Shown here: in pieces, positions 43,066 through 52,149 of the stretch | Layout: each line of letters opens with the position of its first letter | How positions within the stretch are numbered: position 1 is the first letter of the stretch | Origin: an uncultured Campylobacter sp. | GTDB lineage: Bacteria; Campylobacterota; Campylobacteria; Campylobacterales; Campylobacteraceae | Direction of reading: 5' to 3' | Assembly (NCBI RefSeq): GCF_938015785.1 | Contig: NZ_CALLWC010000065.1 | Location: 62,001 to 126,000 of the forward strand | DNA length: 64,000 nucleotides | Notes under the pieces: model-generated | Told to the model about the DNA's origin: nothing | The model's input: the letters and a program-made list of their open reading frames with translations, nothing else | The model's database searches: none | Made by a program: the position numbers and the translations under genes

Positions 43066-43074
43066 TCTTGTCAA
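43046..43074 (-). promoter_or_regulatory. Consensus promoter of htpG
   Basis: On the minus strand TTGACA (43074-43069) and TATAAT (43051-43046) with 17 bases between, a perfect sigma-70 consensus, 30 bases before the start codon. Such a strong promoter normally needs repression, consistent with the overlapping operator-like sites. Confidence 0.8.
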
Positions 43075-43087
43075 GAGTAGAATAAAT

Positions 43088-43114
43088 AAACTTGATATGA
43101 ATACTATCAAGTTT
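43088..43114. promoter_or_regulatory. HAIR-like HspR operator upstream of htpG
   Basis: AAACTTGATA (43088-43097) and TATCAAGTTT (43105-43114) form a perfect 10-bp inverted repeat with a 7-base centre. The core CTTGA-N11-TCAAG has exactly the spacing of the HAIR element (CTTGAGT-N7-ACTCAAG) bound by HspR. It lies 14 bases upstream of the htpG -35 box. Confidence 0.6.
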
Positions 43115-43348
43115 TGGAAATTTACGCGCGCCCGAAGTATATGAAATTTAAACCCGGCTGTGGATTATACAGCGAGAACTAATCCGAATTTAACGGCGCA
43201 TCTGCGCTAAATTTACAAATTCTTTTTAGTCGTCGTTTTTTGAAAATTTCAAAATAAGATGATATAATTCACCCAGCTTCGATGCGATTTTGATGATAAA
43301 ACCGGGTGTTTGACTAAAACAAAATTTATCTAGCAAAAAGGATTTCAT

Positions 43349-44260
43349 TTGAATAACGAAGAAATCATACAACGCATAAATGAGCTGAGAAAAAAGCGGG
43401 GCAAAAATTTAAAAAGCCCAAGTGAAACTGTCTGCGAAACGGATGTTAATGCAGATATGGATACGGACGCTGCCGCAAATTTGACCGAAAAATCAGACGC
43501 AGGTTCGGCAGTAAATTTAAGCCAAAAACCGAGCTCTAAGCCCTCCGTCGCTACCGCAAGAGATAAACAATCGATCAAAGACGCAGATCTCCGCACTCCG
43601 CACAAAAATCGCTCTATGCCGACAATACTCCCTCTCGTCATCGTATGTATAGTCGCGGTCTTTATAGCGATAAAAGCGCCTTTTCGCACAGAAATTTTGA
43701 ACGAAACCCGAATTCCCATCAATCAAGCAAACGAAGACGCGAATAAAAATCCTAAAGAAATTTCTATTCGCACCAAAGATGGCACTTTAAAAATGAAAAA
43801 TCCCGTAAGATTTCGCGAAGATTGTGACGGCGGAGACGGCGATGCCTGCGCCGTACTTTCGAGCCTTCTGCTACTAAATGGCGAAATTTCGCAAGAAGGC
43901 GCCAAAGATCTGCTTAAAAAAGGCTGCTACGAGCTTAGCGGCGGCGAAAGCTGCACGAGACTCGCAGGCTACGAGGATAGAGATTCTCAAGAGGGCAGAA
44001 ATCTGTATAAAAAAGCATGCAAGCTCGGCAATGGCGAGGGCTGCTTTATGTTCGGTTACGTCGCGTATTTTGATGATGACGACAAAGAAGCGGGTACGCG
44101 ATACTTTGAGCGATCGTGTGAGTTGCGATTTGCGGAGGCGTGCTATTTTCTAGTGGGAATTTATTCAAATGATCCGGCAAAATCGCAAAGATATCAGGCT
44201 CTGTTTGAAAAATATCAACAAGAAAACGACGATGCGATAATCAGCTTTAGGCGCAGATAA
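43349..44260 (+). CDS. Membrane-anchored Sel1-like repeat protein with paired cysteines
   Basis: 303 residues from a TTG start (AAAAAGGATTTCA upstream). Residues 1-85 are a polar cytoplasmic part, residues ~90-110 a single membrane helix (TILPLVIVCIVAVFIAIKA), and residues ~150-300 hold four Sel1-like repeats, each with a cysteine pair spaced by 7-9 residues (DCDGGDGDAC, GCYELSGGESC, ACKLGNGEGC, SCELRFAEAC), as in Helicobacter cysteine-rich Hcp proteins. The cysteines probably form one disulfide per repeat in the periplasm. Partner and function unknown. It is divergent from htpG. Confidence 0.75.
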   Translation: MNNEEIIQRINELRKKRGKNLKSPSETVCETDVNADMDTDAAANLTEKSDAGSAVNLSQKPSSKPSVATARDKQSIKDADLRTPHKNRSMPTILPLVIVCIVAVFIAIKAPFRTEILNETRIPINQANEDANKNPKEISIRTKDGTLKMKNPVRFREDCDGGDGDACAVLSSLLLLNGEISQEGAKDLLKKGCYELSGGESCTRLAGYEDRDSQEGRNLYKKACKLGNGEGCFMFGYVAYFDDDDKEAGTRYFERSCELRFAEACYFLVGIYSNDPAKSQRYQALFEKYQQENDDAIISFRRR

Positions 44261-44482
44261 TTTTACGGCTTAATGCACTTTTGCGCATTGCGTTTGCGGA
44301 TTTAAATTTGCGCAAATCAAAAAAACGTCCGTCGCCTGCAAGCATGTAAATTTCAAATTTTTACTCAAACCGAAGCGCCGCGTAAAATTTACGCAAACGC
44401 AAAAGTCAAATTTAATCGGTTTATAAATTTAAAGCCTCGTGCAGAGGTCGCCTCAAATTTACGCAAGCGCGCCTGTGCTCTT

Positions 44483-45496
44483 TTAAATTTTACTCATCAC
44501 ATCGTCGATTATCGCTTGTGCGCCGTTTCGATCAGCAAGCTCAAGCAGTCCTTTGCTCGCTCGCGCCACGTCGAAGCTCTCAATCAAGCCCAAGATCCGC
44601 TCGCTGCTCGCATCCTCTTGACGTAAAATTTCGCAAAGTCCGCGCTCTTTAAGAAATTTCGCATTGTAAAACTGATGATCCGCCGCCGCGAACGGAAATG
44701 GCACGAATATCGCAGGCAGGCCGTTTGCGCAGAGTTCCCACAGCGTGCTGGCACCGCTGCGTCCGACGCAAAGATCGGCGCTTGCGATGAGCTCGTGCAT
44801 GTTTTTGCAAAAGCCCACGAGCTGTACGTCAAGACCCTGCTGCGCGTAAATCTGCGAGATGCGCTCAAACTCGCGCTCGCCGCACTGATGGATCACGCCG
44901 TAGCCGAGGCTCAAAAGCTTAGGCGAAAGCCCCACGGCAAGCGAGTTAATAAAGCTCGCTCCCTGCGAGCCGCCCAAAAAGATGACCCTCTTAAGCGCCG
45001 TGCGCGGCCGCGCCGTCTCGAAAAAAATATCCGCGATCGGATAAGCAAACGCGGGCTTTTCATAGGAGCTGTAAAACATGCGCGCAAAGGGCCTCAGCAG
45101 GCGGTTGAGCCTCCCACAAACGGCGTTTTGCTCGTGTATAAAAAACGGCACGCGAGAAAGGATCGCCGCGATGGATGCGGGCGCCGAGCTGTATCCGCCC
45201 ACGCTGATGAGCGCGCGGGCGCCGTTTTGCTTTAAAATTTTACGCGCCGCAAGCGAAAGGCGCAGGATATTTAGCAGCGAGGCTAGCTTGGCAAAGCCCT
45301 TTTTATCAACGACGCCCGAGCTTTGCAAAAAATAGGTGCGCGCGAAAAGCTCGCTATCTTCAAACCACGCGCGATCCTGCCCGCGGTTTGAGCCAATGAA
45401 GATCGTCTCGGTGCCCTGCTTCGCAAGATGGGCGACTAAATTTTTAGCGATTATCAGATGCCCGCCGGTGCCGCCGCCGCTGATTGCTATGACCAT
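44483..45496 (-). CDS. murG: UDP-GlcNAc--lipid I N-acetylglucosaminyltransferase
   Basis: 337 residues, GT-B fold. It makes lipid II on the cytoplasmic face of the inner membrane. The N-terminal GGTGGHLIIAKNL motif, the middle FIHEQNAVCGRLNRLL, and the C-terminal UDP-GlcNAc site (VGRSGASTLWELCANGLPAIFVPFPFAAADHQ) are visible. ATG with AAAGGAAAAGT upstream. It lies 137 bases downstream of ftsW on the same strand, the usual division/cell-wall pairing. Confidence 0.94.
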   Translation of the reverse strand: MVIAISGGGTGGHLIIAKNLVAHLAKQGTETIFIGSNRGQDRAWFEDSELFARTYFLQSSGVVDKKGFAKLASLLNILRLSLAARKILKQNGARALISVGGYSSAPASIAAILSRVPFFIHEQNAVCGRLNRLLRPFARMFYSSYEKPAFAYPIADIFFETARPRTALKRVIFLGGSQGASFINSLAVGLSPKLLSLGYGVIHQCGEREFERISQIYAQQGLDVQLVGFCKNMHELIASADLCVGRSGASTLWELCANGLPAIFVPFPFAAADHQFYNAKFLKERGLCEILRQEDASSERILGLIESFDVARASKGLLELADRNGAQAIIDDVMSKI

Positions 45497-45633
45497 ACTT
45501 TTCCTTTAAATTTATAAAATTTCGCACTTAAATTTAAGCCTCGGCGCGCTTCGGCGCAGAATTTCAAACGCAAAATTCGCCTCTAAATTTACGCCTAAAT
45601 TTAAATCGCACTCGCCCAAAGCCTGTAAAAGCC

Positions 45634-46794
45634 TTAAAATTTAGCTCTTTTCGACGCCATCAAAACGAGCCCCACCGCAAACGAAGCCGCGAGCAGGTGG
45701 CTGCCGCCGTAGCTTAGAAACGGCACGGCGATGCCCTTAACCGGCGAGATCGACGTGATGCCGTAGGAGTTGATGATGAACGAAAAGAAAAACATAAAGC
45801 CGATACCCAGGCAGAAGAGGAAATTTACGTTACTCGGCGACTTACTCGCCGTCTGAAAGATGCGAAATAGCATCGCATAAAATAGCGCCACGATGAGCAA
45901 AATCCCGACAAATCCCCACTCCTCGGCGATGCCTGCGAGCACGAAGTCGGTATGTACCTCGCTTAGATAGCCGAGCTTAAAGCTTCCCAGCCCAAGCCCC
46001 TGCCCGAAAAACTCGCCGTTGTTTATCGCATTTAGCGAGTGTCCGACCTGATACGGCGCGCTAGCGTCCTCTATACGCAGCCCGGCAGCTGTCTCCGGCG
46101 ACATAAACGACAGTACGAAATCCTGCACGCCGCCCCACCACGAGCGCACGCGATCTACCCTGTGCGCGCTCGTGACGATAAAAACGTAAGCAAGTCCCAA
46201 AATCCCCATAAAGCTAAAGCCGATGAGCTTGAAGCTAGTGCCCGCGAAAAGCGACATAAAAATCATCGTAAGCCCCAGCACCGCGACCTGCCCCAGATCG
46301 TTTTGCACGATAGCGACCAGGATCACCACAAAGCCGAAAAGCGCTACGTAAGGAAGTAGCGTCGCGATCTCGCGCCCGATGCTTTTTTTGGAGTGATCGA
46401 GTTTGCGCGAGAAGCTCCACGCCAAAAAGTAGATAAAGCCCACCTTGAAAAATTCCACCGGCGCGAGGTTAAAAAACGGCAGCCTGATCCAGCGCGCCGC
46501 ACCGTTTACGTCGGCGACCAAGGACTTGGGCAAAAAGCCCATCGCGAGCATCAAAATCCCCATTATCGCAAAAAGCGACATACACACCGGCGTTAGGCAT
46601 TTATCGGGGTTGGCGCGCGAGACAATCCACATCACCGAGATGCACGCGATCCCCACCGCGCACTGACGATAAAAAAAATGCAGTGGCGTAGCGCCCAGCA
46701 AAAGCACCGTATATGAGCTCAACGACAGCGAAAATATCATGCCGATCGTAATGAGCGCGCAGGTGAAGTAGTATAGCCATTTATCGGTTCTCAA
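45634..46794 (-). CDS. ftsW: SEDS-family peptidoglycan polymerase FtsW
   Basis: About 386 residues from the TTG at 46794, which has ACGGAGAG upstream; an ATG 30 bases earlier (46824) extends the frame through an AAATTTTAAAA word and is less likely. Ten membrane segments are predicted by eye, with SEDS marks NGAARWIRLPFFNLAPVEFFKVGFIYFLAW, QNDLGQVAVLGLTMIFMSLFAG and GQGLGLGSFKLGYLSEVHTDFVLAGIAEEWGF, ending PFLSYGGSHLLAASFAVGLVL. It polymerises septal peptidoglycan from lipid II supplied by MurG, encoded next. Confidence 0.92.
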   Translation of the reverse strand: MRTDKWLYYFTCALITIGMIFSLSLSSYTVLLLGATPLHFFYRQCAVGIACISVMWIVSRANPDKCLTPVCMSLFAIMGILMLAMGFLPKSLVADVNGAARWIRLPFFNLAPVEFFKVGFIYFLAWSFSRKLDHSKKSIGREIATLLPYVALFGFVVILVAIVQNDLGQVAVLGLTMIFMSLFAGTSFKLIGFSFMGILGLAYVFIVTSAHRVDRVRSWWGGVQDFVLSFMSPETAAGLRIEDASAPYQVGHSLNAINNGEFFGQGLGLGSFKLGYLSEVHTDFVLAGIAEEWGFVGILLIVALFYAMLFRIFQTASKSPSNVNFLFCLGIGFMFFFSFIINSYGITSISPVKGIAVPFLSYGGSHLLAASFAVGLVLMASKRAKF

Positions 46795-46993
46795 TCGTCT
46801 CTCCGTTTTAAAATTTATTCGCATTTACGCGCGCCGTGCACGCTTCGTCCGCCGCACGAGGCTCAAACCTCGCATCGCGCCCGTGCCGCACGGCGCCGAT
46901 CGTGGCACTGCCTTTTAAAAAGCATACGGCACGACCACGTATTATTGTCTTTTGGCACGCAGCACGATCGTGCGTCTTTGGCGCACGGCGCAC

Positions 46994-47360
46994 ATTCTAT
47001 TTTCGCACATAAGGCGGCTTTGCGGTGCATGCTGCAGGATAGTACGCCACAAGGTACGATCTCTCGTTATCCCGTAAGACGCGTATTGCCTACGCTCTAT
47101 TCTAACATATCGCGACGACTTTCGACGCACGCTGCAGATAGAGCGCCGCAAAACACAATCCACGCCGCTTTTTAAGCGTGCATTTTACTCTCGCGTATCG
47201 CGCAGCCTTTCGACACGCTACCACGCCGTAGAGCGCAACCTCGCACTATCTTTTAATACACAGGCGGGTGCATTCTACTCTAGCAGGCGTATTGCGGCGA
47301 CTTTCGGCGCGCGATACAAGGTCACAAACCGCAACCACGCAAAATCGTACACGAATAGCG
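46994..47360 (+). repeat. Degenerate tandem repeat, ~83-106 bp period
   Basis: Four related units begin at 46994, 47099, 47182 and 47272. They share, in order, ATTCTA(CTCT), a CG/GTAT(T)GCG stretch, (G)ACTTTCG(A/G)CGC, and (T)AGAGCGC/GATAC followed by CGCAA(A/C)C-like endings. Similarity is partial, so the array is old. No frame is conserved across units. Confidence 0.45.
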
Positions 47361-48372
47361 CGTGGTAGTTGCAAAATTTTACGCCGCAACATCATTGCAA
47401 ACGCGCTCGCGTGCCGATCGATTTTCAGCGCTCGGACGATGTAAAACGCGCCGCATCTTATAATACAGCCACACTGAAAAATGCAACTTGGCTACAAAAA
47501 CGCGTTTGTACTTGCAGTCGGTGCAAAATTTCGTTTTAAATTTATTTGCCGCTACGGCGCAAATTTCATTAAATTTATGCGCACAGCGATAAATTCTGTT
47601 CTAGAATTTTACGTCGCAGAGCATTTGTAAGCACTCGCTCGCAAAACATACCGCAAATGCAGTTGCACTACGAAACACGCCCGACAAAACACCGCGCGCC
47701 AAACAGCTTGTCGCGCGGCTTGCTACACAACGGTTTTTGGCGTGCGACACGGGTACTCGCGCTGCAAATCAGCCGCTGCGAACGACTGCGATACTCCGCT
47801 ACTAGCCTTCAGCGCGCGACCAACTTCTCACTCATATACTCGCGCGCCGCAAGCCAAGCCTGCGGCAACTTCTCCTGCTTGTGCAGTCGCAAGACACTTC
47901 ATATCGGCGCGGCGTGATTTAAAATTCAGGTCCGTTGCGGCAAATTTTAAAATTTCAAAATTCCAAAACCCTAAAAAAGCGAAATTTTAAATTCTGCAGG
48001 GCTCTATAAATTTATAAAATTTAAAATCGCAAAATTTTTAGCGCTCAATCTTTAAATTTTAAACCCCGCCCTGTTTCTACTCCGCTTGCACTCTAAAATT
48101 TCACGCCGCGATTAAAATTTGGCGCCAAGAACACAGCTCGCAATTAAACTACACCTTATAAATTTAGACAGCGAACACGCCACAAATGCAAGCTGCAAAA
48201 CGCGCTGTTTGCACCGCGCTACATCCATCTTTAAAGCGCCGCCGCACCGCAAAGAACTTTGACACATCCTCGCATCCGTATAAACCGTCCGCCTTGTTGC
48301 AGCCACAGAAGCACAAGCACAAGCTGCAGAACGCGCAAATTTTAAAATTTAAAATCCGCCATGCAGATCAAA

Positions 48373-48512
48373 AAATTTTAAAATTCCATCGCTTCAAATC
48401 CGATAAATTTTAAAATTTTACCGATGCAGATCGATTAAATTTTAAAATTCCGACGCCGTAAGTCTAATAAATTTTAAAATTTCGCCGCTTAAATTTTATC
48501 GAAATTTTAAAG
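48373..48512 (+). repeat. 32-bp-period tandem array built on AAATTTTAAAATT
   Basis: The 13-base core AAATTTTAAAATT starts at 48373, 48405, 48437 and 48469 (exactly 32 bases apart), with a shortened copy at 48502; another copy at 48337 is 36 bases before the first. Between cores lie 17-19 variable bases rich in 'ccgatgcagatcgat'-like sequence. The array abuts the 3' end of ftsK. Confidence 0.75.
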
Positions 48513-48513
48513 C

Positions 48514-50622
48514 TCATTTGATTATGTCGCGCTGACCTTTGGCGTTGATCTCGCTTAAAACGCCCATCTGCTCGAGCTGCTCGATGATCGTCGCGGCGCG
48601 GTTGTATCCGATGCGCAAGCGGCGCTGCAGGTAGCTGATCGAGGTCTTCTCCTCCTCCAAAACAATCGCCTTCGCCTCGTCATAAAGCTCGTCAAGCACG
48701 ATATTTTGCGGATTGATTATGCCGCCTTCTTGCTTGGCGCCCTCGTTTTCGATCAAAAATCTCTCGTCATAAACGACGCTTTCTTGCGCCTTTAAAAATT
48801 CCGCGATCTTGTTGATCTCATTCTCGGTCGTAAACGGCGCGTGCAGACGGATGAGTCCCGGCGCGGTAGGCGGCGTAAAGAGCATATCGCCTCGCCCAAG
48901 CAGGCTGTCTGCGCCCATCTGATCCAAAATCACCTTGCTATCGACCTTCGAGCCCACTCGGAAGCTGATGCGGCTAGGTAGATTCGCCTTTATCAGCCCC
49001 GTGACGACGTCCACGCTAGGGCGCTGCGTCGCTACGATGAGATGGATGCCGCTGGCACGCGCCATCTGCGCCAGACGCGCGATGTAATGCTCTACGTCCT
49101 TGCCGCTCGTCATCATCAGATCCGCGAGTTCGTCGATGATAACGACGATGTAAGGCAAAATTTCGCCCCCCTCGCGCAGCATCTTTTCGTTGTAGTTGTC
49201 GATATTTTTCGTCCTGTTTTGTGCCATGAGCGAATAGCGCTGCTCCATCTCTGAAACGAGGTTGCTTAGCGCGATGATCGCCTGCTTAGGCTGCGTGATT
49301 ACGGGCGTTAGCAGGTGCGGGATGTCGTTGTAGATGCTAAACTCGAGCATCTTCGGATCAATCATTATGAGACGCAGGCTTTTGGGTGAGTTGCGATACA
49401 AAAGGCTAAGCAGCATGGCGTTGATGCCCACGCTCTTGCCGCTTCCGGTGGTGCCTGCGATGAGAAGGTGCGGCAGCTTCTTAAGATCAGTGACGAAGGG
49501 CTGGCCCACGATGTCCTTGCCAAGCACGATGGTAAGCGGGCTGGAGGCACTTTTAAACACGTCGCTTTCTAAAATTTCGCGCAGATAGATCGTATCGATA
49601 TTTTGATTAGGGATCTCGATACCCACGACATCTTTGCCAGGAACCGGCGCCTGGATGCGGATGGTCTGCGCCCTAAGAGCCATCGCCAGATCGTCTTGCA
49701 GCGTTAGAATTTTACTTACCTTAATGTGCGCGGCGGGGCGAAACTCAAATGTCGTAACGACCGGGCCCGAATAAGTCCGCACCACGTCGCCGTCGATCTT
49801 AAATTTACGCAGTTTATCGAGCAGGTCGTAAATTTTACGATCGATCTCGCTCTCGTCGATGCTACTTTTCTTTTTCGGCGGCAGGTTTAAAAAATCAAGC
49901 GGCGGCAGCTTAAAATCCTTGGGCTTAGCCACCCTGCCCTTGTCGAGCTGATCCAAAAGCCTTTTGTTTTCGGCGACCTCGCTTAGGCGCTCGACCCTTT
50001 TTAGTCTGCTCGGCTTTCCCTTTTGCGGTATTTTAAGCTCGCGTTCAGCGGAAGCCTGCGGACCCTGCGCGTCACCGAAATTCTGCTTATTCTCGGGCTC
50101 GCGAGCATCGTTTAAATTTTGTAAATTTTGCTCGCCTTCAAAACCACATCCGCTTGCACCCTGCTCCGCAAAACCGCTCTGTCTCGCCGAACTGTCCTCT
50201 GTGCTCAAAGCGTTAAAATTTTCCGCACCTCTCAAGCTCTGCGCAGACGAATACCTTGCGAGCCCGCCTCTTTGTACCGCATCTGCGTCGCTAGCAAAAT
50301 CGTCTCCAATTTCATCCTGCGAGCTTTCATCTCTTGAGCCAATAAAGCAGTTTTTGATGATGTCGGTAAAACGGTCTTCAAATATGAGCACTAGCGAAAG
50401 CACAAAAATCGTAATATTAAAAATCCACACGCCGACGCTTCCGATCATTCGCCTAAGCCCGTCCACCGCGAAGCTACCGACTGCTCCGCCGCTAGCGCCG
50501 AAGAGACTCGACTGCACCATCAAAATGGTAAAAAACAGCAAAATCGCGCCAATGCTAAACTCAAAAAATCTAAAGTCAAAACCGCGAAAATGCTTATAGG
50601 CTACGTATGCTAAGGCGAGCAA
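48514..50622 (-). CDS. ftsK: DNA translocase FtsK
   Basis: 702 residues from the first standard codon (TTG at 50622), but the frame is open to a stop at 50794-50796 and the true protein is probably ~54 residues longer (see the extension feature). N-terminal membrane helices (SIGAILLFFTILMVQSSLFG, VGVWIFNITIFVLSLVLIF) are followed by a low-complexity linker (~residues 95-215), the RecA-like motor with Walker A AGTTGSGKSVGINAMLLSLL, Walker B YIVVIIDELADLMM, and the C-terminal winged-helix gamma domain (ISYLQRRLRIGYNRAATIIEQLEQMGVLSE) that reads KOPS-type guide sequences. It pumps chromosome ends through the septum and activates XerH-type recombination at dif. Confidence 0.93.
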   Translation of the reverse strand: MLALAYVAYKHFRGFDFRFFEFSIGAILLFFTILMVQSSLFGASGGAVGSFAVDGLRRMIGSVGVWIFNITIFVLSLVLIFEDRFTDIIKNCFIGSRDESSQDEIGDDFASDADAVQRGGLARYSSAQSLRGAENFNALSTEDSSARQSGFAEQGASGCGFEGEQNLQNLNDAREPENKQNFGDAQGPQASAERELKIPQKGKPSRLKRVERLSEVAENKRLLDQLDKGRVAKPKDFKLPPLDFLNLPPKKKSSIDESEIDRKIYDLLDKLRKFKIDGDVVRTYSGPVVTTFEFRPAAHIKVSKILTLQDDLAMALRAQTIRIQAPVPGKDVVGIEIPNQNIDTIYLREILESDVFKSASSPLTIVLGKDIVGQPFVTDLKKLPHLLIAGTTGSGKSVGINAMLLSLLYRNSPKSLRLIMIDPKMLEFSIYNDIPHLLTPVITQPKQAIIALSNLVSEMEQRYSLMAQNRTKNIDNYNEKMLREGGEILPYIVVIIDELADLMMTSGKDVEHYIARLAQMARASGIHLIVATQRPSVDVVTGLIKANLPSRISFRVGSKVDSKVILDQMGADSLLGRGDMLFTPPTAPGLIRLHAPFTTENEINKIAEFLKAQESVVYDERFLIENEGAKQEGGIINPQNIVLDELYDEAKAIVLEEEKTSISYLQRRLRIGYNRAATIIEQLEQMGVLSEINAKGQRDIIK

Positions 50623-50793
50623 AAATAGCGGATAGATGTATGCAAAATAGCCGAATAGCTGGGTATTAAATGAGCGGATGGCATTGCCGGCGCTGCCTAC
50701 AAGCGCGGAATCGGGCGCAATAGTAGCAAGCCCAAAAAATATTATGATAGCCGATATGACGATAAAATATACTTCTTTGATTATGATAGATCC
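50623..50793 (-). other. In-frame 5' extension of ftsK without a standard start codon
   Basis: Upstream of the TTG at 50622 the ftsK frame stays open and codes a typical first FtsK membrane helix (KEVYFIVISAIIIFFGLATI) and loop. No ATG, GTG or TTG occurs before the stop at 50794. A good ribosome site (TAAGGA, 50797-50792) lies 6 bases before an ATA codon (50784-50782) and 9 before ATC, and a TAAAAT box is at 50815-50810. Translation may start at ATA/ATC, or one base may be wrong in the sequence. Confidence 0.55.
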
Positions 50794-50869
50794 TTAAATT
50801 TAAAGCGGTATTTTAGCCAAACGAAGGTTAAAATTTTATTTGAAGGATGAAATTTTAATGCTTTGATAA

Positions 50870-50897
50870 AATTCCGCGCCCTCACAGGCGCGGAATT
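50870..50897 (-). terminator. Terminator of the transformation (cts) operon
   Basis: AATTCCGCGCC (50870-50880) and GGCGCGGAATT (50887-50897) form a perfect 11-bp stem with a 6-base loop. On the minus strand the stem runs into TTTTATC. It starts 8 bases beyond the ctsF stop codon. Confidence 0.85.
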
Positions 50898-50904
50898 AAA
50901 GGAG

Positions 50905-52149
50905 TTAGTTTTTGACGGCTTTGCCCAGATCCCACATAGGCATAAAGATACCAAGAGCCAAAAGAAGAACCATGCCCGCCATAAAAAATAGCATGATCGG
51001 CTCTACGTAGCTTGAGATATTATCGATGATATCATCGAATTTCTCTTTATAATAATCCGTGACGTTACCGAGCATCTTATCGAGGTTACCGGCCTGCTCG
51101 CCCGCGCTGATCATCTGAATAAGCATACTCTCATAAAGCCCTGTATTGTTAAACGCCTCGGTTAGGCTCACGCCTTGCTGCACGGCAATTTTAACAGTAG
51201 AGAGTTTCTCTTTTAAAGTATGATTATCCACCATTAAAACAGATGTATCTAGTGCATCTGCGATAGGAATACCCGCTCGCACAAGCTCTGTAAAAATAAG
51301 CATAAATCGCGACATCGTCGAGAAAAATATGATCTTACCGAATAGATAGACCTTTAAAATCGTCTTGTCAAAGCCCTTTTTAAACTCGGGATTATTGCGA
51401 TATGCCCATCTAAGAGCTATAATAGTGCCTATAATGCCCGCTAAAACAAAAATTCCATAATTATTAAGAGTGCTTTCGATACCAAGTAGAATTCTAGTAG
51501 GTAGTGGCAAATCTGCGCCCAAATCCTCAAAAATCTCGCGGAATTTCGGCACGACATACATCATCAAAACCGAAAACGCAATCGCCATAACGATCATAAG
51601 GATCATCGGATAACGCATCGCCTTTTTAAATTTACGCTGGTTTTCCCAAAGCTCTTGAAGCATAGCGGCAAGCTTGGCTAGGGATTCTGCCATATTACCG
51701 GTTGCTTCGCCCAGACTTACCATCGCAACGACGACATCGCCAAGCTGACCTCTAAATTTCTCCGTAGATTCGGTCAAACTAAGACCTGCATTAAGATCAT
51801 CGTTCATAGCGCTAAAAATCTCTTTTAGCGTCTTATCTTCTGCCGCCCTTGCGACCTCTTTGATCGAGTCGTGGATTGAAATTCCGGCATTTGTCATAAC
51901 GGAAAGCTGCCTGATCGACGCTACTAACGGCAGCGTTCTAACTCTTCCGCTACCACCTAGCATGCGCGAAACCTGCGCCTTAAAATCGCCGCCCGTATTG
52001 GCTACAACCTGGGTTTCACCTCTTTTTACGATCGTCCCGCCTACGCGCTGCTTCATGAGGTTGTTTGCTTGCACCTTATCGCTAGCTTGCAAAAACATCT
52101 TCCTTCTTGCGCCCTTGGCGTTGTATTCAACTTCTAATTGCTTTTTCAT
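50905..52149 (-). CDS. ctsF: GspF/PilC-type inner membrane platform protein
   Basis: 414 residues with two GspF domains (about residues 70-195 and 275-400), each with membrane helices (MILMIVMAIAFSVLMMYVVPKF, IFVLAGIIGTIIALRW, IMLFFMAGMVLLLALGIFMPMW) and the family loops SLGEATGNMAESL and SAGEQAGNLDKML. It is the platform of a type II secretion/type IV pilus-like machine; its Campylobacter counterpart CtsF is needed for natural transformation. Last gene of the operon, overlapping the ATPase gene by 4 bases, followed by a strong terminator. Confidence 0.88.
   Translation of the reverse strand: MKKQLEVEYNAKGARRKMFLQASDKVQANNLMKQRVGGTIVKRGETQVVANTGGDFKAQVSRMLGGSGRVRTLPLVASIRQLSVMTNAGISIHDSIKEVARAAEDKTLKEIFSAMNDDLNAGLSLTESTEKFRGQLGDVVVAMVSLGEATGNMAESLAKLAAMLQELWENQRKFKKAMRYPMILMIVMAIAFSVLMMYVVPKFREIFEDLGADLPLPTRILLGIESTLNNYGIFVLAGIIGTIIALRWAYRNNPEFKKGFDKTILKVYLFGKIIFFSTMSRFMLIFTELVRAGIPIADALDTSVLMVDNHTLKEKLSTVKIAVQQGVSLTEAFNNTGLYESMLIQMISAGEQAGNLDKMLGNVTDYYKEKFDDIIDNISSYVEPIMLFFMAGMVLLLALGIFMPMWDLGKAVKN

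Larger units (their letters stand above)
43017..43348. other. Divergent control region between htpG and the Sel1-repeat gene
   Basis: About 330 bases. The left part holds the htpG promoter and two operator-like inverted repeats (listed separately). On the plus strand a TATAAT at 43263-43268 probably serves the Sel1-repeat gene 80 bases downstream; CACCC (43271-43275) and GGGTG (around 43305) in its leader could pair weakly. No gene inside. Confidence 0.65.
46795..48513. other. 1.7-kb repeat-rich region between ftsW and ftsK
   Basis: The longest gene-free stretch of the window. 46825-47370 is GC-rich and contains degenerate tandem units (listed separately). 47370-47930 is a mosaic with several short frames (for example 47657-47917 and 47742-47990, plus) of Arg/Ala/Ser/Cys-rich translation without ribosome sites. 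47930-48513 is dominated by AAATTTTAAAATTT blocks, ending in a regular 32-bp-period array next to the ftsK stop. No RNA gene or intact mobile element seen. Confidence 0.65.

Noticed and set aside
47657..48413. Short frames between ftsW and ftsK (for example 47657-47917 and 48186-48413)
   Set aside because: They run through repeat DNA, overlap each other in different frames, and show no family pattern or start signals.
48337..48513. CRISPR-like array (constant cores with variable 17-19-base gaps)
   Set aside because: The cores are only 13 bases, A/T-only and palindromic, the gaps are too short and similar to each other, and no cas genes are present. It is a tandem repeat.
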